Shown here in pieces: positions 54,314 through 62,881 of a DNA stretch of 64,000 bases; position 1 is the first letter of the stretch, and each line of letters starts with the position of its first letter. The notes under the pieces were generated by a model. The model was not told where the DNA came from. It was given only the letters and a program-made list of their open reading frames with translations, and ran no database searches. The stretch lies in contig JACKPO010000003.1 of the NCBI GenBank assembly GCA_024233515.1, forward strand, positions 124,001 through 188,000, given 5' to 3'. Origin of the DNA: Chlamydiales bacterium. GTDB lineage: Bacteria > Chlamydiota > Chlamydiia > Chlamydiales > Simkaniaceae. The position numbers and the translations under genes were made by a program.

Positions 54314-54531
54314 GAAGATTAGCTTAATCGGCAAAGCGATATCCCTCAAGTGCTAATTTACCCCCTTGAATGCTAATAATGAGGGTCTACCCCCCTCTTA
54401 TTCGAGCTTATTCTTAGCACTCGCTCAATCTCTTTGCAAAATAATTTTTATTATTTTTTTAAGTCATTTTTTGTTATAATATTACCTATAAAGCATGAAA
54501 ATTTATTAAAAAACATAAAAGGATAGATATC

Positions 54532-55104
54532 ATGGGATTTGAAGAAAAAGTAATTAAGTCTCAAAAGCTTGCGAAAAGGATCGAGTTTATTACCATCCAA
54601 TCAAGTGAGCAAAAAGACGAAGAAGTTCGCTACAAGAACATCAATAGAAAGCAGATCCGATTCGATCTTAGCGACTTAGAAACAATGTCTTCTCTAGGAG
54701 AGCTTCTCAGACCTTTCGGGATTTTTCAATACCTCGAAAACAAACTCTCTAGCTCTTCTATCGACGTTCTCCGCTATTATGGGGAGAAAAAGCTCGCGAA
54801 AAGAGCGATGAATTTCCTCAAAACTCTCTACATCAAACATCCTGAAAAATTCGCCTCTCTAGACCTTGAAACGTCTAAGAGCCCACGGATGAAGATGGTG
54901 CGTGGAACCTTCATCATCAGTGAAGTGGTCAGCCAAAAAACGATCTCACTCAAAGATGATGGCGAGAATTACCAGTCTGAGCTAGAGTCATTTAGAAGAA
55001 AATTCCGTGAAGAAGAAGCCAAACTTCGAAGTCAAGAAGCTGCTGTTAAGGAGCTTACATTTTCTGAAGAAGGTCAAGAGCGCCTGATTGGAATGGACGC
55101 ATAA
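54532..55104 (+). CDS. Hypothetical protein, paralogue pair member 1
   Basis: 190 residues. IEFITIQSSEQKDEEVRYKNINRKQIRFDLSDLETM and the helical tail with RRKFREEEAKLRSQEAAVKELT are shared with 55313-55909. No signal peptide. AAAGGATAG ribosome-binding site. Ends in a terminator hairpin at 55115. Family not recognised; both copies look like a recent local duplication. Confidence 0.65.
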   Translation: MGFEEKVIKSQKLAKRIEFITIQSSEQKDEEVRYKNINRKQIRFDLSDLETMSSLGELLRPFGIFQYLENKLSSSSIDVLRYYGEKKLAKRAMNFLKTLYIKHPEKFASLDLETSKSPRMKMVRGTFIISEVVSQKTISLKDDGENYQSELESFRRKFREEEAKLRSQEAAVKELTFSEEGQERLIGMDA

Positions 55105-55114
55105 CTCACACTAA

Positions 55115-55139
55115 GCGGCAGATTGCTCTGCCGCTTTCT
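55115..55139 (+). terminator. Rho-independent terminator
   Basis: GCGGCAGattgctCTGCCGC hairpin followed by TTTCTTTTG, just after the stop at 55104. Confidence 0.8.
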
Positions 55140-55312
55140 TTTGCCTTTTGCCAGTTATTAACCCTTTTAATATAAGTTAGTTAAAAATACTAAACCCTAT
55201 GGGTTAGCAAACTTTAAATAATTAACAATCAATCTGTTATATTTTAATATAAAGAAATTATTAGAATATTATTAAGATTTTTGGGATAATATAGTTAAGA
55301 AAAGATGAACAA

Positions 55313-55909
55313 ATGGGGTTTAGAAAAATGTTATTGGATGAAAAAATCTTCGAGTCTGACGCACTCTCAAAAAAAATTGAATTTGTCACGGTTCAGTCTT
55401 CTGAACGACGAGATGAAGAAATCCGCTACAAAAACGTGAATCGAAAGATGATCGTCTTTGATCTAAGCGATATCGGCATGATGCTTGAGCTTGGAAAGCT
55501 TCTTCGTCCCTATGGACTCTCTGAAAACTTTGAAAACAAGATGTTAGAATCAAAAGTCGGAGCCTTCCGCATTTGGGCTGAAAAAAAGATAGCAAGGCGT
55601 GCAGAGAACTTCCTCCGCGTCCTTTACCTGAAACACCCTGAGAAATTCGGAGCAATCGAATATGAGCACTCTAAAAGGAAACGGATGCGCCTCGCGAAGG
55701 CAAATTATATTTTAAGTGAGCTTACCTCACAGAAGAGTATCTCTCTCAAAGACGAACGAGATGACCATGTCGCTCAATTGCAAGATTTCAAAAATAGATT
55801 TGCTGGAGAAGCGAAGAGACTAGCGATGCAGGAGAGCATGATTAAAGATTTAACGCACGATGATCGACAAGAGGGACAAGCGCTTCTTGAAAATAAAGAA
55901 AATGGTTAG
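55313..55909 (+). CDS. Hypothetical protein, paralogue pair member 2
   Basis: 198 residues. Aligns with 54532-55104 over almost all its length (IEFVTVQSSERRDEEIRYKNVNRK..FDLSDI; LRVLYLKHPEKFGAIE; SQKSISLKDERDD). The start at 55313 is supported by conservation of ATGGG(A/G)TTT in both. Coiled-coil-like C-terminus. Followed by a strong terminator. Function unknown. Confidence 0.65.
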   Translation: MGFRKMLLDEKIFESDALSKKIEFVTVQSSERRDEEIRYKNVNRKMIVFDLSDIGMMLELGKLLRPYGLSENFENKMLESKVGAFRIWAEKKIARRAENFLRVLYLKHPEKFGAIEYEHSKRKRMRLAKANYILSELTSQKSISLKDERDDHVAQLQDFKNRFAGEAKRLAMQESMIKDLTHDDRQEGQALLENKENG

Positions 55910-55939
55910 ATTCTTAACCGAAGTTAAAGAAAGAATTTA

Positions 55940-55967
55940 CCTCGCAGAAAAGCTGCGAGGTTTTTTT
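55940..55967 (+). terminator. Rho-independent terminator
   Basis: CCTCGCAGaaaagCTGCGAGG followed by a run of seven T, 31 bases after the stop at 55909. Confidence 0.9.
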
Positions 55968-55969
55968 GC

Positions 55970-55997
55970 TTGCGTTTTCTCGCCGTTTTGTTACAAT
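55970..55997 (+). promoter_or_regulatory. npt promoter, almost leaderless
   Basis: TTGCGT (55970-55975), 16-base spacer, TACAAT (55992-55997), with ATG ten bases after the -10 box. No clear ribosome-binding site is present, so the message may be leaderless or nearly so. Confidence 0.5.
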
Positions 55998-56007
55998 GTA
56001 CCGCTAA

Positions 56008-57570
56008 ATGGCAAATATGGAAACGCAGGAAGCGACCGAAACAAATTCTTGGATAAAAAAGATTTGGCCGGTTCAAAGATTTGAACTGAAAAAGGTCCTC
56101 CCTCTTCTATTCCTTAAGTTTCTTGCCTCTGTTGTCTACTCCACCCTCACCTGTATGAAAGATAGTCTGATCGTCACTGCCGATCATTCGGGAGCTGAAG
56201 TGATCCCTGTCCTGAAAGGCTGGGTTGTTTTCCCCCTCTCCCTCCTGTGCGCGATTGCCTACTCAAAGCTGAGTAACCACTTCAAACGGTCCACCCTCTT
56301 TTATTCGATTGTGACCTTTTTTCTCGTAATCATCTTTATGTATGGGTTTGTCCTTTATCCGAATGTCGATCTATTAAGTCCTCATGCAAGTGCGAATGCC
56401 CTGACAGCAAAGTTAGGAGTAAAATTTACTCATTGGATCTCTGTCTACAGGAACTGGATCCACTCTCTCTTCTTTATCACAGCAGAGCTCTGGGCTCAGG
56501 TGGTGATCTTTATCCTCTACTGGGGATTTGCTAACCATATCTGCCAGGTCAAAGAAGCGAAGCGGACCTATACCCTCTTTATCGCTGCGGGTGATTTGGC
56601 CACCATTTTCTCTGGTCCTTTGGTCATCCACTACGTCTCAAAGTTTGCCGGTGGAGACTTTACAGGGACCCTCCAAACTCTCATTTCTTATGTCTTAGCA
56701 GCTGGAGGACTGATCCTCGTCACTTACTGGTGGATGAATAAGTATGTCCTCTCAGACACCCGCTATTTCGACCCTGCGGTGACCAAGCATAGCCTCAATG
56801 AAAAGACGAAGCTCACCCTCAGAAAGAGTATTAAACACATCTTCTCCTCAAAATACCTCCTCAGCATCGCTGTTCTCGTCATTGGATGTGCCCTCACGAT
56901 CAATATGGTCGAAGTGACCTGGAAAGCTCACCTCAAAACGCTCTACCCCACCCCTGAAGATTACATGGCCTTTAATTCAAAGGTCACCACAGTGGTTGGG
57001 TTTGTTGCATTGATCACGGTAGTCTTTTTAGGGGGGAACTTCCTTAGAAACTTTGGGTGGCGTTTCAGCGCTCTGATCTCTCCTGTTGTGATTGGCGTCT
57101 CCGGCGCCCTTTTTTTTGCATTTTCCTACTTCAAGGACTCGTTAGGTCCCTTCACAGCCCTGTTTGGAACCACCCCTCTTGTCTTCCTCGTCATTATGGG
57201 AGCCTTGCAGAATATCGCTAGTAAAGTCGCCAAGTATTCCTTCTTTGACTCGACGAAGGAGATGGCCTATATTCCCCTTGATCAAGAGTCAAAAGTGAAA
57301 GGGAAAGCGGCGATCGATATGGTTGGTTCAAGACTTGGAAAATCAAGCTCTTCGTGGCTCCAGGTATCGATGATGGCGCTGATGGGAACAGGGTCTGTCC
57401 TCGTGATTACCCCTTATCTGATCCCCGTTGTCCTTGGGGTCTCTCTCTACTGGGTCTACTCCGTCCGCTACCTCTCGAAAGAGCTCGAGAAAAAAGAAGC
57501 AGAGATCGTCGAAAATGAAAAAGCAGCAGGATCCGAAACCACTGCTGCAGAACCTACACCTGTCGGGTAA
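56008..57570 (+). CDS. npt: ATP/ADP translocase (nucleotide transport protein)
   Basis: 520 residues with about 12 membrane segments, the NTT family length. The N-terminus FELKKVLPLLFLKFLASVVYSTLTCMKDSLIVT and the conserved SFFDSTKEMAYIPLDQESKVKGKAAIDMVG are diagnostic. Exchanges host ATP for ADP (or other nucleotides) across the bacterial inner membrane, the hallmark of obligate intracellular chlamydiae. Which nucleotides it carries cannot be read from sequence. It is the intact counterpart of the broken gene at 6752-8024. Confidence 0.94.
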   Translation: MANMETQEATETNSWIKKIWPVQRFELKKVLPLLFLKFLASVVYSTLTCMKDSLIVTADHSGAEVIPVLKGWVVFPLSLLCAIAYSKLSNHFKRSTLFYSIVTFFLVIIFMYGFVLYPNVDLLSPHASANALTAKLGVKFTHWISVYRNWIHSLFFITAELWAQVVIFILYWGFANHICQVKEAKRTYTLFIAAGDLATIFSGPLVIHYVSKFAGGDFTGTLQTLISYVLAAGGLILVTYWWMNKYVLSDTRYFDPAVTKHSLNEKTKLTLRKSIKHIFSSKYLLSIAVLVIGCALTINMVEVTWKAHLKTLYPTPEDYMAFNSKVTTVVGFVALITVVFLGGNFLRNFGWRFSALISPVVIGVSGALFFAFSYFKDSLGPFTALFGTTPLVFLVIMGALQNIASKVAKYSFFDSTKEMAYIPLDQESKVKGKAAIDMVGSRLGKSSSSWLQVSMMALMGTGSVLVITPYLIPVVLGVSLYWVYSVRYLSKELEKKEAEIVENEKAAGSETTAAEPTPVG

Positions 57571-57576
57571 TCTCGT

Positions 57577-58206
57577 TTAATTGTCTTTTAAGAAGTAGGC
57601 TTGGTTGTCAACAATAAAGGCAGCAAAAATAAGCGCTACTCTTTGATCGACCCCGTCCTTAATTTTCATCATCCAGGAATCTTTAATCTGTGGAATGATT
57701 TCTCGACGCATATACCCTACGACTCCATTGGATGTTTGGTCGCGGATGAAAATCTGAGATTCTTCTTCCTTAGCGTACGATTTCGTTGTTCCTTCGTGAT
57801 CTTTGAATTGGAAATAGGCTTTACTGGTCGTAAACACGTTTCCATCGATAAACCCTACGTACGCCCCTTCTGCATCGTAAACGTCAAAGTCTGCGAGTGT
57901 CGCTCCTTTGAACAATCCTAGAAAGGAGCCGTTGAGCATCCCTTGGAAAGAGAGAATTCCATAGTTTTTGACAGCTTCTGCAATCATCTTTCCAGTGTTT
58001 GCATCGGTAAGGGTGTAGTGGGTCCTCCAATCGAAAAGATTGAACCCATGGAAATAGCGATTTGTCGAAATCACCGCTTGGGGCCAATTTTTCTCAAGAA
58101 CGGTGAACTCTCGGGAGAAAAATTTATCCGAGGGTTTAAGTTCGAATTCTTCTTTAGGAATTTCACTAAAGACAATTTCTTCATTGCTTACAGCTTCGAT
58201 AGACAT
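57577..58206 (-). CDS. LURP-one/scramblase-like (tubby-fold) protein
   Basis: 209 residues, AAGGAAGG ribosome-binding site. SREFTVLEKNWPQAVISTNRYFHGFNLFDWRTHYTLTDANTGKMIAEA and AEGAYVGFIDGNVFTTSKAYFQFKD, ending VALIFAAFIVDN, follow the LURP-one-related/phospholipid scramblase beta-barrel pattern (a strand-rich domain ending in a hydrophobic helix). Possible role in lipid binding; uncertain. No signal peptide. Confidence 0.5.
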   Translation of the reverse strand: MSIEAVSNEEIVFSEIPKEEFELKPSDKFFSREFTVLEKNWPQAVISTNRYFHGFNLFDWRTHYTLTDANTGKMIAEAVKNYGILSFQGMLNGSFLGLFKGATLADFDVYDAEGAYVGFIDGNVFTTSKAYFQFKDHEGTTKSYAKEEESQIFIRDQTSNGVVGYMRREIIPQIKDSWMMKIKDGVDQRVALIFAAFIVDNQAYFLKDN

Positions 58207-58253
58207 GGATACCTTCCTTGTTAAAACCGGAAGAGATCATAGAGTGAAAAACT

Positions 58254-59186
58254 TTATTGGAAAAGGAGAAAATGATCGTTTTCGATAAATCTTTGCACTG
58301 AAAGCATGGGACTTTTGAACGTAAAATGATCGACAACATCATAACTTGTCCGCACTGTTTCATAGGTTGGGCTCTCTCCTTCCACCATCAGAGCAATCTC
58401 TAGACAAGGTTTTCCAGGGGTGTATTCATTAAATAGTGAGAGCTCTTTCACCCCGACAACTTCAACGTTGTTCTGGGGAAGGTCAAGATGAATGAGAAGT
58501 TTTTGATCGAACCGCCGTTTTTCAGCAGACAAAATGAGGTTTTCACAAAATAGGGTGTGCTCCAAGGAATTTCGGTCGTGCTGAGCCGCTCTTGCTACGA
58601 GGAGATCATCCATTCCAAGGAGGTCTGTTTTACGGACAAAATTGTCCCAAATGAGTTTCTGGTGTTGAGTCGGCTCATTGAGGTATTCGGGATAGAGGAA
58701 TTGGAAACAAAGGGTTGTCCCTTCGTTCGTATTAAGCCCCACCCAAAGCTGATAATATTTTCGCCCTCTGGGTCCCTTTGCGACAAGGTCGCGGTAGGGA
58801 AAAATCCCCCATTTCCCACGACTCACTTTAATCTCTGTAAACCCCGCTGCAGTTAGATCGTTGACCTGTCCATCATTGGAGAAGCGATCGAAGCCAATTT
58901 GTTTCACCGATGTTGCCACCTGTGAGCGGATCAAACACCCTTTAAGAGCATTCGGGCTTTCGAAATAGTCTTTTAAACTCCCTATTTCTCCCCAAAAATA
59001 CCCGGTCGAGAAGTAGGGATCGTCCTCTTTCTCCCCGAGGACAAACCCTGTCGGAAGGGCAGGATTCACAAGAGGCGGTTGGACCAGATAAGGGAAAAGC
59101 TTCAAAATACGAATCGTCTCCTCTTTTTGACTTCCATAGACATGTGTCATAACAAAAAGGAGGAGAGAAAGGATCAGGATGCGCAT
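58254..59186 (-). CDS. Secreted hypothetical protein
   Basis: 310 residues. MRILILSLLLFVMTHVYG is a signal peptide. The mature part carries FPYLVQPPLVNPALPTGFVLGEKEDDPYFSTGYFWGEIGSLKDYF and a well-ordered mix of strands. I recognise no family. The neighbours on both sides are also envelope proteins, so a periplasmic or secreted role is likely. Confidence 0.65.
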   Translation of the reverse strand: MRILILSLLLFVMTHVYGSQKEETIRILKLFPYLVQPPLVNPALPTGFVLGEKEDDPYFSTGYFWGEIGSLKDYFESPNALKGCLIRSQVATSVKQIGFDRFSNDGQVNDLTAAGFTEIKVSRGKWGIFPYRDLVAKGPRGRKYYQLWVGLNTNEGTTLCFQFLYPEYLNEPTQHQKLIWDNFVRKTDLLGMDDLLVARAAQHDRNSLEHTLFCENLILSAEKRRFDQKLLIHLDLPQNNVEVVGVKELSLFNEYTPGKPCLEIALMVEGESPTYETVRTSYDVVDHFTFKSPMLSVQRFIENDHFLLFQ

Positions 59187-59287
59187 CTTAGTCCCTACAG
59201 ATGATTCGTTTATTCCAATCTTAGACCTTCCTTTTTTTTCGCACCAGCAACATTTGGAAAAAAGTGAAAATATGCTAAACGAAGGTT

Positions 59288-60232
59288 ATGTTAAAAAAAT
59301 GTCTCCTCCTTTTCCTCCCATTTGCTCTTTTTGCCGCACCAGAAGAGAACCACCCATGGACAGACCCTTGGTTCACAGGCCCCCTCTTTGCACCAGGCTC
59401 TGTTGTCAACAGCGCTAGAGAGATCACTTGGCAGCCCTACTTTTCGGTGACTTGCAATTATGGGGCCTATAACCACAAATGGAAAAGGGAAAAAACTCCC
59501 AATTTTTGGGTATTTCAACCCCTCCTCGACTTGACCTACGGGATCGGTCATTCGATGGATTTGGAGATTGTCCCTGCCTTTTCCTATCAAACGAGCCAAG
59601 GCTCTTCCTCCATCCGGATGAATGACACCCCCCTTTTCCTTGGAATCCAAGCGCTCAGACAAAAGGAAGGATCATGGACCCCAGACCTTCGGATCCGCCT
59701 CCAGACCCTCTTTCCTTTGGGGCAATATCAAAAAGCGAACCCGAAAAAAAAGGGAACAGATCTTACGGGATCGGGCTCCTATCAAATGGGAATCACTTTT
59801 GACTTTCAAAAAACATTCCAAACAGGGCCTGAGCACTATTTCCGCCTCCGTTGGAGCTTGGAATCGATCCTTTATCCCACCTCAGTCCGTATCCGAGGAA
59901 TCAATGCGTATGGGGGCGGCCCTCACACCTCTGGGAAAATTTATCCTGGACGGACTAATATTGTTTTTCTTTCCGGTGAGTATACGATCACTCACAACTG
60001 GGGCTTTGCCTTCGATACCCAGTATATCTACAAGTCACATGCCCGCTTTTCAGGTCATTCAGGAGGGGATGCTGTGGGAAGTCCTTCCTCGCATCAAATC
60101 AGCCTGGCTCCGGCGATCGAATATAACTACAGCGCAAATTTTGGGGTGATCGGTGGGGCTAACTTCTCGATTGCAGGAAAAAATGCGACGCAATTTGCGA
60201 GTGGGATCATCTCTGTTGTCGCTACTTATTAA
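59288..60232 (+). CDS. Outer-membrane beta-barrel-like protein
   Basis: 314 residues. Signal peptide MLKKCLLLFLPFALFAA; alternating hydrophobic strands (SVTCNYGAYNHKWK, LDLEIVPAFSYQT, FRLRWSLESILYP, WGFAFDTQYIYKS) and a C-terminal aromatic (SVVATY) fit an outer-membrane barrel. The layout resembles the MetA-pathway/phenol-degradation type barrels (PF13557). Substrate unknown. Confidence 0.65.
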   Translation: MLKKCLLLFLPFALFAAPEENHPWTDPWFTGPLFAPGSVVNSAREITWQPYFSVTCNYGAYNHKWKREKTPNFWVFQPLLDLTYGIGHSMDLEIVPAFSYQTSQGSSSIRMNDTPLFLGIQALRQKEGSWTPDLRIRLQTLFPLGQYQKANPKKKGTDLTGSGSYQMGITFDFQKTFQTGPEHYFRLRWSLESILYPTSVRIRGINAYGGGPHTSGKIYPGRTNIVFLSGEYTITHNWGFAFDTQYIYKSHARFSGHSGGDAVGSPSSHQISLAPAIEYNYSANFGVIGGANFSIAGKNATQFASGIISVVATY

Positions 60233-60245
60233 CGCGAATTCGCGT

Positions 60246-62822
60246 TTATTTAAGTACTCTGACGCTCAGGTCGTCAAAACGATGGCGGTGCTCGTCGAGA
60301 AGATCAAATACTTTTGTCGATAAGTTCGGGGCTCCATCGATATGGAGGGTTGTGAGCGGCAGCTTGAGGATGGCCTCCATTCCCCTATCAGTGAGCTTTG
60401 GAACTCCATTGAGATAGAGTTCGGTGATCCCTGTCTCCCCAATTTGCTGAAACAGTGCATCAGTAAGCTGGGGACAATTCGCAAACTGTAAATGCCGAAG
60501 AGAGTGGTGCTTTTTAAACAGTTGAAGCACCTCTTCGTCAGTCAGCGCTTCCCCTTCTGAAATCGATAGAAATCGAAGGGGGATGTGTTCGATGAGCTCG
60601 AGGATCGCCTCGATCGTCATATGATCATAGGAGAGGCTCAAACAGGATAAGGTGGGAAAGAGAGAGGGAAAACGGCGGAGCCCATTAGCGGTGAGCGGAG
60701 TATGCCGGATATTAAGCTTTTCTAAGTATTTTAGAGGATGGACAAAATGGTCGTCAGAAACAAAATCGAGTCCATGAAGGTTAAGGGTCATGAGTCCTTT
60801 TGGCAAATGGGGCAAACATTTTTCGCTGAGTAGAAAGCAGTTTGCAATCCGAAGATCATAGAGACTTTTGCATCCTTTCATCACCTCGCACAAAGCCTCG
60901 TCAGTAACAGAAAAGGAACCCTGTAAATTCAAGGTATCTAAATCAGGGTTACGTTTCGCAACCATTGAGAGAAAATCTCGGCTTAGGTGAGAGTTTTCAG
61001 GGAGGATTAAATTGACCATAGGGCTTTTTTGAAGGATCGCTTCCTGGAGCTCTTCTTTCGAAAGTGACGACGAGAATTTGCAGGGTTCGATCGACAGATT
61101 TTTTCCCTTTTTTTGATACCCTTTTGGAATCATCCGGTTTTTATCATAGAGCGAAGAGAGCATCTCCTCAAAACGGGTGAGAAAGGGAGCCATTTCTTGA
61201 TTCTTTCCAGTGAATTTCCCTGTGACTTTGTTATATTCTCCTTCTCCACTTTCATCCATGCAGCGAAGGGCTCCCGTGACTTTAAACGAGTTGTGGAACA
61301 ATACGCGGGGGTTTTTCTCCCTGCGGAGAAGAGAGCGTCCAATCGAGTGTTGGTGTCCACTGAATGAGAGCATATCCATGACTGTCGGAAGGAGGTCACA
61401 CTGGGAAGCCCGCTCTTTCACAACCGTTGGATCCTTGATCCTCCCCTCCGCATAAATCATCAAGGGAACATGGAAGAGCTCATTCCCCTCTTCCTTTTCA
61501 ATATGCTCCCCGAAAGAGATCCCATGATCTCCCATAATAAAGAGGATGAGATCTTTGGTGAGCCCTCTTTCTTTAAGCTTTTGGATGAATGTTCCCACCT
61601 GGTGATCCGCATAGTGGAGGGTTTTCAGATAGTTTTGGTAGCTGGGGTCTAACGTCTCATCCACTTCAATCGCAGGGAAGTGATGAGGGACAAGCCAGGG
61701 GTGGTGAGAGGTAATTGTGAGAAGGGAATAAAACTGGGGAGTCTCTCTAACCTTTTCGAAATGATCGAGAGTCATGTCGAAGAGATACTCATCGTGGATC
61801 CCCCAAGAGCCTCCTTCTGCCTTGGGATTGAACGCTTCAATCTCCCGCTTATCAAAGACCGCATTCGCCCCCATCCGCCGCAAAAAGGAACCAATCCCTC
61901 CAACGCCCCAATCAGCTCCGGTGAAAAAGTTCGTCTGGTAGCCATACGCTTGCATGAGCTCATTCAAGCCATAGGCAGAAAGATTCTTATCGAGATTCGT
62001 CTTCATCTCTAAACAGTAAGGAAGGCCATAAAAAGAGGTGAAAAAACTTCGAAACGTGGGGAAAGAGTTCGCATAAAAGTGAGGGAACACATGAGCTTCT
62101 TTGGCAAGACGATCCATGTGTGGAGTCACTCCATATTTGCTTCCGAGGGCTCCAAATTCTTTGGCACGAAACGACTCGACAAAAAGGAACATCACATGGG
62201 GTTTTTCTCCAGGAGCAACCGCCACATCTATCCCCTTCTCTCCTCTAAACCCGTGGGTGTAACGAAATAGTGGACACTCACCAGACTTTGAGGTGTATTT
62301 TTCACTTTTTGCAAGGATCTCTTTTTGCACAAAGGGAAGAAATCCCCCTTTCGCTTTTCTAAACGGGCGGAGAAGACGCTTGGCCCCTTGCTTCTCCCAG
62401 AGTAGAAAAAGCTGATCACTTGCAGGATCCGTTCGAAAAACAAGAAGAGGGACCGCGAAAAGGAGACAATAGAGCGGAAGAGGGCTTAAAAAATAGGACG
62501 GAACTGCTCCCAAAAGGAAAAGAGGGAAAAGAGGAGCTATTCGAAGCGCCTTCGCAGAATCTCGAAACTCCCCAAGTTGAAACAAAAATGCAAAAGAGCT
62601 CCCATCCATCCGAAAGTGATTTTTCCGGTCGATCCATCCATCATAAAAGACAAAGAGTTGAAATAGAGGAACCACCCAGGGCGCTAGCCATGCCAAACAC
62701 CCAAGCTGGGCTCCCGCAAACAGATCCTGACAGAGTCCGATCCATCGAAAATCTTTCCGAAAAAATACCCTCACAAATAGCGATGGAAGGGAAAAGCCCA
62801 ATAGCGACACAAACCACATCAT
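60246..62822 (-). CDS. Membrane sulfatase/phosphoglycerol-transferase-like protein fused to leucine-rich repeats
   Basis: 858 residues. N-terminal membrane segments (about 1-150) precede a sulfatase-fold domain of the LtaS type: FLFVESFRAKEFGALGSKYGVTPHMDRL, the nucleophile loop SFPTFRSFFTSFYGLP, and FIMGDHGISFGEH with the metal His. From about residue 600 comes a string of eukaryotic AMN1/F-box-style LRRs (LDTLNLQGSFSVTDEALCEVMKGCKSL, LRHLQFANCPQLTDALFQQI). Sulfatase-LRR fusion is unusual. It may modify a surface polymer while the LRRs bind a partner. Confidence 0.8.
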   Translation of the reverse strand: MMWFVSLLGFSLPSLFVRVFFRKDFRWIGLCQDLFAGAQLGCLAWLAPWVVPLFQLFVFYDGWIDRKNHFRMDGSSFAFLFQLGEFRDSAKALRIAPLFPLFLLGAVPSYFLSPLPLYCLLFAVPLLVFRTDPASDQLFLLWEKQGAKRLLRPFRKAKGGFLPFVQKEILAKSEKYTSKSGECPLFRYTHGFRGEKGIDVAVAPGEKPHVMFLFVESFRAKEFGALGSKYGVTPHMDRLAKEAHVFPHFYANSFPTFRSFFTSFYGLPYCLEMKTNLDKNLSAYGLNELMQAYGYQTNFFTGADWGVGGIGSFLRRMGANAVFDKREIEAFNPKAEGGSWGIHDEYLFDMTLDHFEKVRETPQFYSLLTITSHHPWLVPHHFPAIEVDETLDPSYQNYLKTLHYADHQVGTFIQKLKERGLTKDLILFIMGDHGISFGEHIEKEEGNELFHVPLMIYAEGRIKDPTVVKERASQCDLLPTVMDMLSFSGHQHSIGRSLLRREKNPRVLFHNSFKVTGALRCMDESGEGEYNKVTGKFTGKNQEMAPFLTRFEEMLSSLYDKNRMIPKGYQKKGKNLSIEPCKFSSSLSKEELQEAILQKSPMVNLILPENSHLSRDFLSMVAKRNPDLDTLNLQGSFSVTDEALCEVMKGCKSLYDLRIANCFLLSEKCLPHLPKGLMTLNLHGLDFVSDDHFVHPLKYLEKLNIRHTPLTANGLRRFPSLFPTLSCLSLSYDHMTIEAILELIEHIPLRFLSISEGEALTDEEVLQLFKKHHSLRHLQFANCPQLTDALFQQIGETGITELYLNGVPKLTDRGMEAILKLPLTTLHIDGAPNLSTKVFDLLDEHRHRFDDLSVRVLK

Positions 62823-62832
62823 TCACTCACTC

Positions 62833-62853
62833 TATACCTAACATGAATCAAAA
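62833..62853. repeat. Solo copy of the MITE 2 terminal sequence
   Basis: TATACCTAACATGAATCAAA matches the left end of MITE 2 and the block at 48940-48964; no inverted partner nearby. It is 11 bases upstream of the sulfatase-LRR start codon on the plus strand. Confidence 0.55.
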
Positions 62854-62881
62854 CATTGTCAAAAATAATAACCAAGTCTTT

